From contig JAQCER010000240.1 in NCBI GenBank assembly GCA_027618625.1, forward strand, positions 1 through 6,137: 6,137 nt of DNA, read 5' to 3'. Positions 5,274 through 6,137 of this stretch are shown here, piece after piece. A program made the translations under genes and the position numbers. The stretch comes from Verrucomicrobiota bacterium (GTDB lineage Bacteria; Verrucomicrobiota; Verrucomicrobiia; Verrucomicrobiales; DEV007). Position 1 is the stretch's first letter. Every line of letters begins with the position of its first letter. A model generated the notes under the pieces. The model had not been told where the DNA came from. It made no database searches and saw only the letters and a program-made list of their open reading frames with translations.

Positions 5274-5751
5274 GCGGATCCGCATCGCCTTGGTGTTCAT
5301 CATCTTTGGCCTGATCGCCAGTGGCGTGACCGCGTTCCCGCTGGAGTGGGAACTCAAGTTGATGGCATCTGTGTTCGTTCAAAATGACAACTACGACCCG
5401 ACGGCCTACGCTGGCTTCGCCCACTGGATCATGAAAGTCCGCGAAGGCCTCGTCGTCACCGGCGAAGCCTATCCCTTCATCGCCTACGGCACCGACTGGC
5501 TTGCTTTCGGCCACATCATTATCGCCCTTTTCTTCCTGCCGGTTTACAGCGATCCCGTCCGCTACCGAGGCAACCTGAAAGTCGGCCTCGCAGCCTGTAT
5601 CCTGGTCATCCCCCTGGCCCTGATTTGCGGCCCCATCAGAGGCATCCCCTTCTACTGGCAACTCATCGACTGCTCGTTCGGCTTCGTCTGCATCATCCCT
5701 GTCTGGTTTATACTTCGTTGGACACAGGAACTGGAAAATCGCGAACCGTAG
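5251..5751 (+). CDS. Four-helix membrane protein of unknown function, coupled to cdd
   Basis: This 166-residue integral membrane protein has helices at about 11-29, 84-100, 109-127 and 136-155. A 50-residue segment between the first two, probably periplasmic, contains YPFIAYGTDWLAFGHI (74-89). Other polar or aromatic blocks sit at the membrane edges: DPVRYRGN (101-108) and CGPIRGIPFYWQLIDCSFG (126-144). Such blocks look like conserved functional motifs. I have a vague memory of similar uncharacterised proteins in Acidobacteriota and Bacteroidota, but I can name no family or function. The ATG at 5251 lies inside the end of cdd, 23 bp before its stop, in another frame and without a clear ribosome binding site, so it probably relies on translational coupling. 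It is the last gene of the cluster, and a weak hairpin follows. Confidence 0.7.
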   Translation: MSASLLLKRIRIALVFIIFGLIASGVTAFPLEWELKLMASVFVQNDNYDPTAYAGFAHWIMKVREGLVVTGEAYPFIAYGTDWLAFGHIIIALFFLPVYSDPVRYRGNLKVGLAACILVIPLALICGPIRGIPFYWQLIDCSFGFVCIIPVWFILRWTQELENREP

Positions 5752-5775
5752 AATCAGCGAAATGTTCGATCGTTT

Positions 5776-5801
5776 GTCAGGACGTTCGAGTGTCCTTTGA
5801 C
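5776..5801 (+). other. Weak hairpin after the cdd cluster
   Basis: GTCAGGAC (5776-5783) can pair with GTCC-[TT]-TGAC (5792-5801) with a two-base bulge, or as the uninterrupted five-pair AGGAC/GTCCT, around an 8-nt loop. It lies 25 bp after the stop of the membrane protein gene. No T-run follows, so termination by it alone is doubtful. Confidence 0.25.
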
Positions 5802-5848
5802 ATTATCCGTTCAGGCAGCCCGCGCGGAACCGAAAATCCACTCTGAAG

Positions 5849-5883
5849 AAAAAAAGCCGGATGGACTTGCGTCCACCCGGCTT
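5849..5883 (-). terminator. Strong intrinsic terminator of groL
   Basis: AAGCCGG-A-TGGAC (5854-5866), loop TTGC, then GTCCA-C-CCGGCTT (5871-5883) forms a 12-pair stem with one mismatch. On the minus strand it is followed by seven T (5855-5849). It lies 46 bp after the groL stop, in the correct orientation. Because the plus-strand cluster converges here, the stem may also slow that transcript, but its T-tract on that side is poor. Confidence 0.88.
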
Positions 5884-5929
5884 CGGCTTCTTTAGATTCT
5901 CGTAATGGAATCAGCCTGGCGCGGGACGA

Positions 5930-6137
5930 TTACATCATGCCGCCCATGCCGTGGTCATGACCACCACCAGCTGGCTCTTCCTTTTCAGGAAGGTCAGTGA
6001 TGAGACACTCCGTGGTAAGGAGAAGTCCGCTGATCGATGCAGCATTCTGCAGTGCGCTGCGGGTAACCTTGGTTGGGTCAACCACACCAGCAGAAATCAG
6101 GTCAACGTATTCGCCAGTGGCGACATTGTAGCCGATG
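5930..6137 (-). CDS. groL: GroEL chaperonin 60 kDa subunit, C-terminal fragment
   Basis: The final 68 codons of group I chaperonin GroEL enter from the right edge and end with TAA at 5932-5930. The equatorial-domain hallmarks are clear: [22 protein letters not shown], then [25 protein letters not shown]. The last residues, [12 protein letters not shown], are the flexible Gly/Met tail that projects into the ring cavity, here with two added histidines and one aspartate, as in many non-proteobacterial GroELs. The cytoplasmic protein folds substrates with GroES and ATP. The 5' end and any groES lie outside the window. An excellent intrinsic terminator follows. Identification is certain; whether this is the only groL copy cannot be judged. 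Confidence 0.98.
   Translation of the reverse strand, partial: IGYNVATGEYVDLISAGVVDPTKVTRSALQNAASISGLLLTTECLITDLPEKEEPAGGGHDHGMGGMM

Noticed and set aside
5263..5661. 132-codon minus-strand frame over the four-helix membrane protein
   Set aside because: The translation is dominated by Asp, Gly and Ala with no domain, whereas the plus strand shows membrane helices and motif blocks.

Overview
The window is ordinary-looking bacterial chromosome of moderately high GC. The right edge carries the C-terminus of a group I GroEL ending in a Gly/His/Met-rich tail. The other genes are a mixture of housekeeping enzymes and uncharacterised envelope proteins. No phage, IS, tRNA, rRNA or CRISPR signature was seen. 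The style of the FDWDG-type HAD enzyme, the GroEL tail and the general gene texture resemble Acidobacteriota (Terriglobia). That placement is recall and inference, not proof.

Layout from left to right. (1) The first codons of a minus-strand gene run off the left edge, preceded by two copies of a 28-nt element. (2) A plus-strand secreted protein of unknown function (232-930) is followed by a good terminator candidate. (3) On the minus strand lie an ornithine cyclodeaminase/mu-crystallin family enzyme (2307-3251) and, 87 bp downstream, a membrane-anchored trypsin-fold protein (1026-2219). In the latter the expected catalytic serine is an arginine, so it is probably a pseudoprotease. (4) Divergent from the cyclodeaminase gene is a beta-phosphoglucomutase-like HAD hydrolase (3356-4048). 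(5) A 284-bp gap holds a hairpin, a 14-nt tandem repeat and a short minus-strand reading frame with coding-like composition but no good start. (6) A plus-strand cluster follows: a two-helix membrane protein (4333-4653), cytidine deaminase (4671-5273) and a four-helix membrane protein overlapping cdd by 23 bp (5251-5751). (7) groL (minus, partial) is separated from this cluster by a strong intrinsic terminator.

The genes do not form one pathway. cdd (pyrimidine salvage) and the overlapping membrane protein are probably co-translated. The cyclodeaminase-family enzyme and the pseudoprotease may share a transcript. No clear defence or mobile system is visible. The observations most worth a second look are the arginine-for-serine trypsin fold, a perfect 17-nt palindrome within the doubtful N-terminal part of cdd, a 16-codon leader ORF with a near-ideal ribosome binding site upstream of the cyclodeaminase gene, the duplicated element at the left edge, and the conserved-looking membrane protein coupled to cdd.
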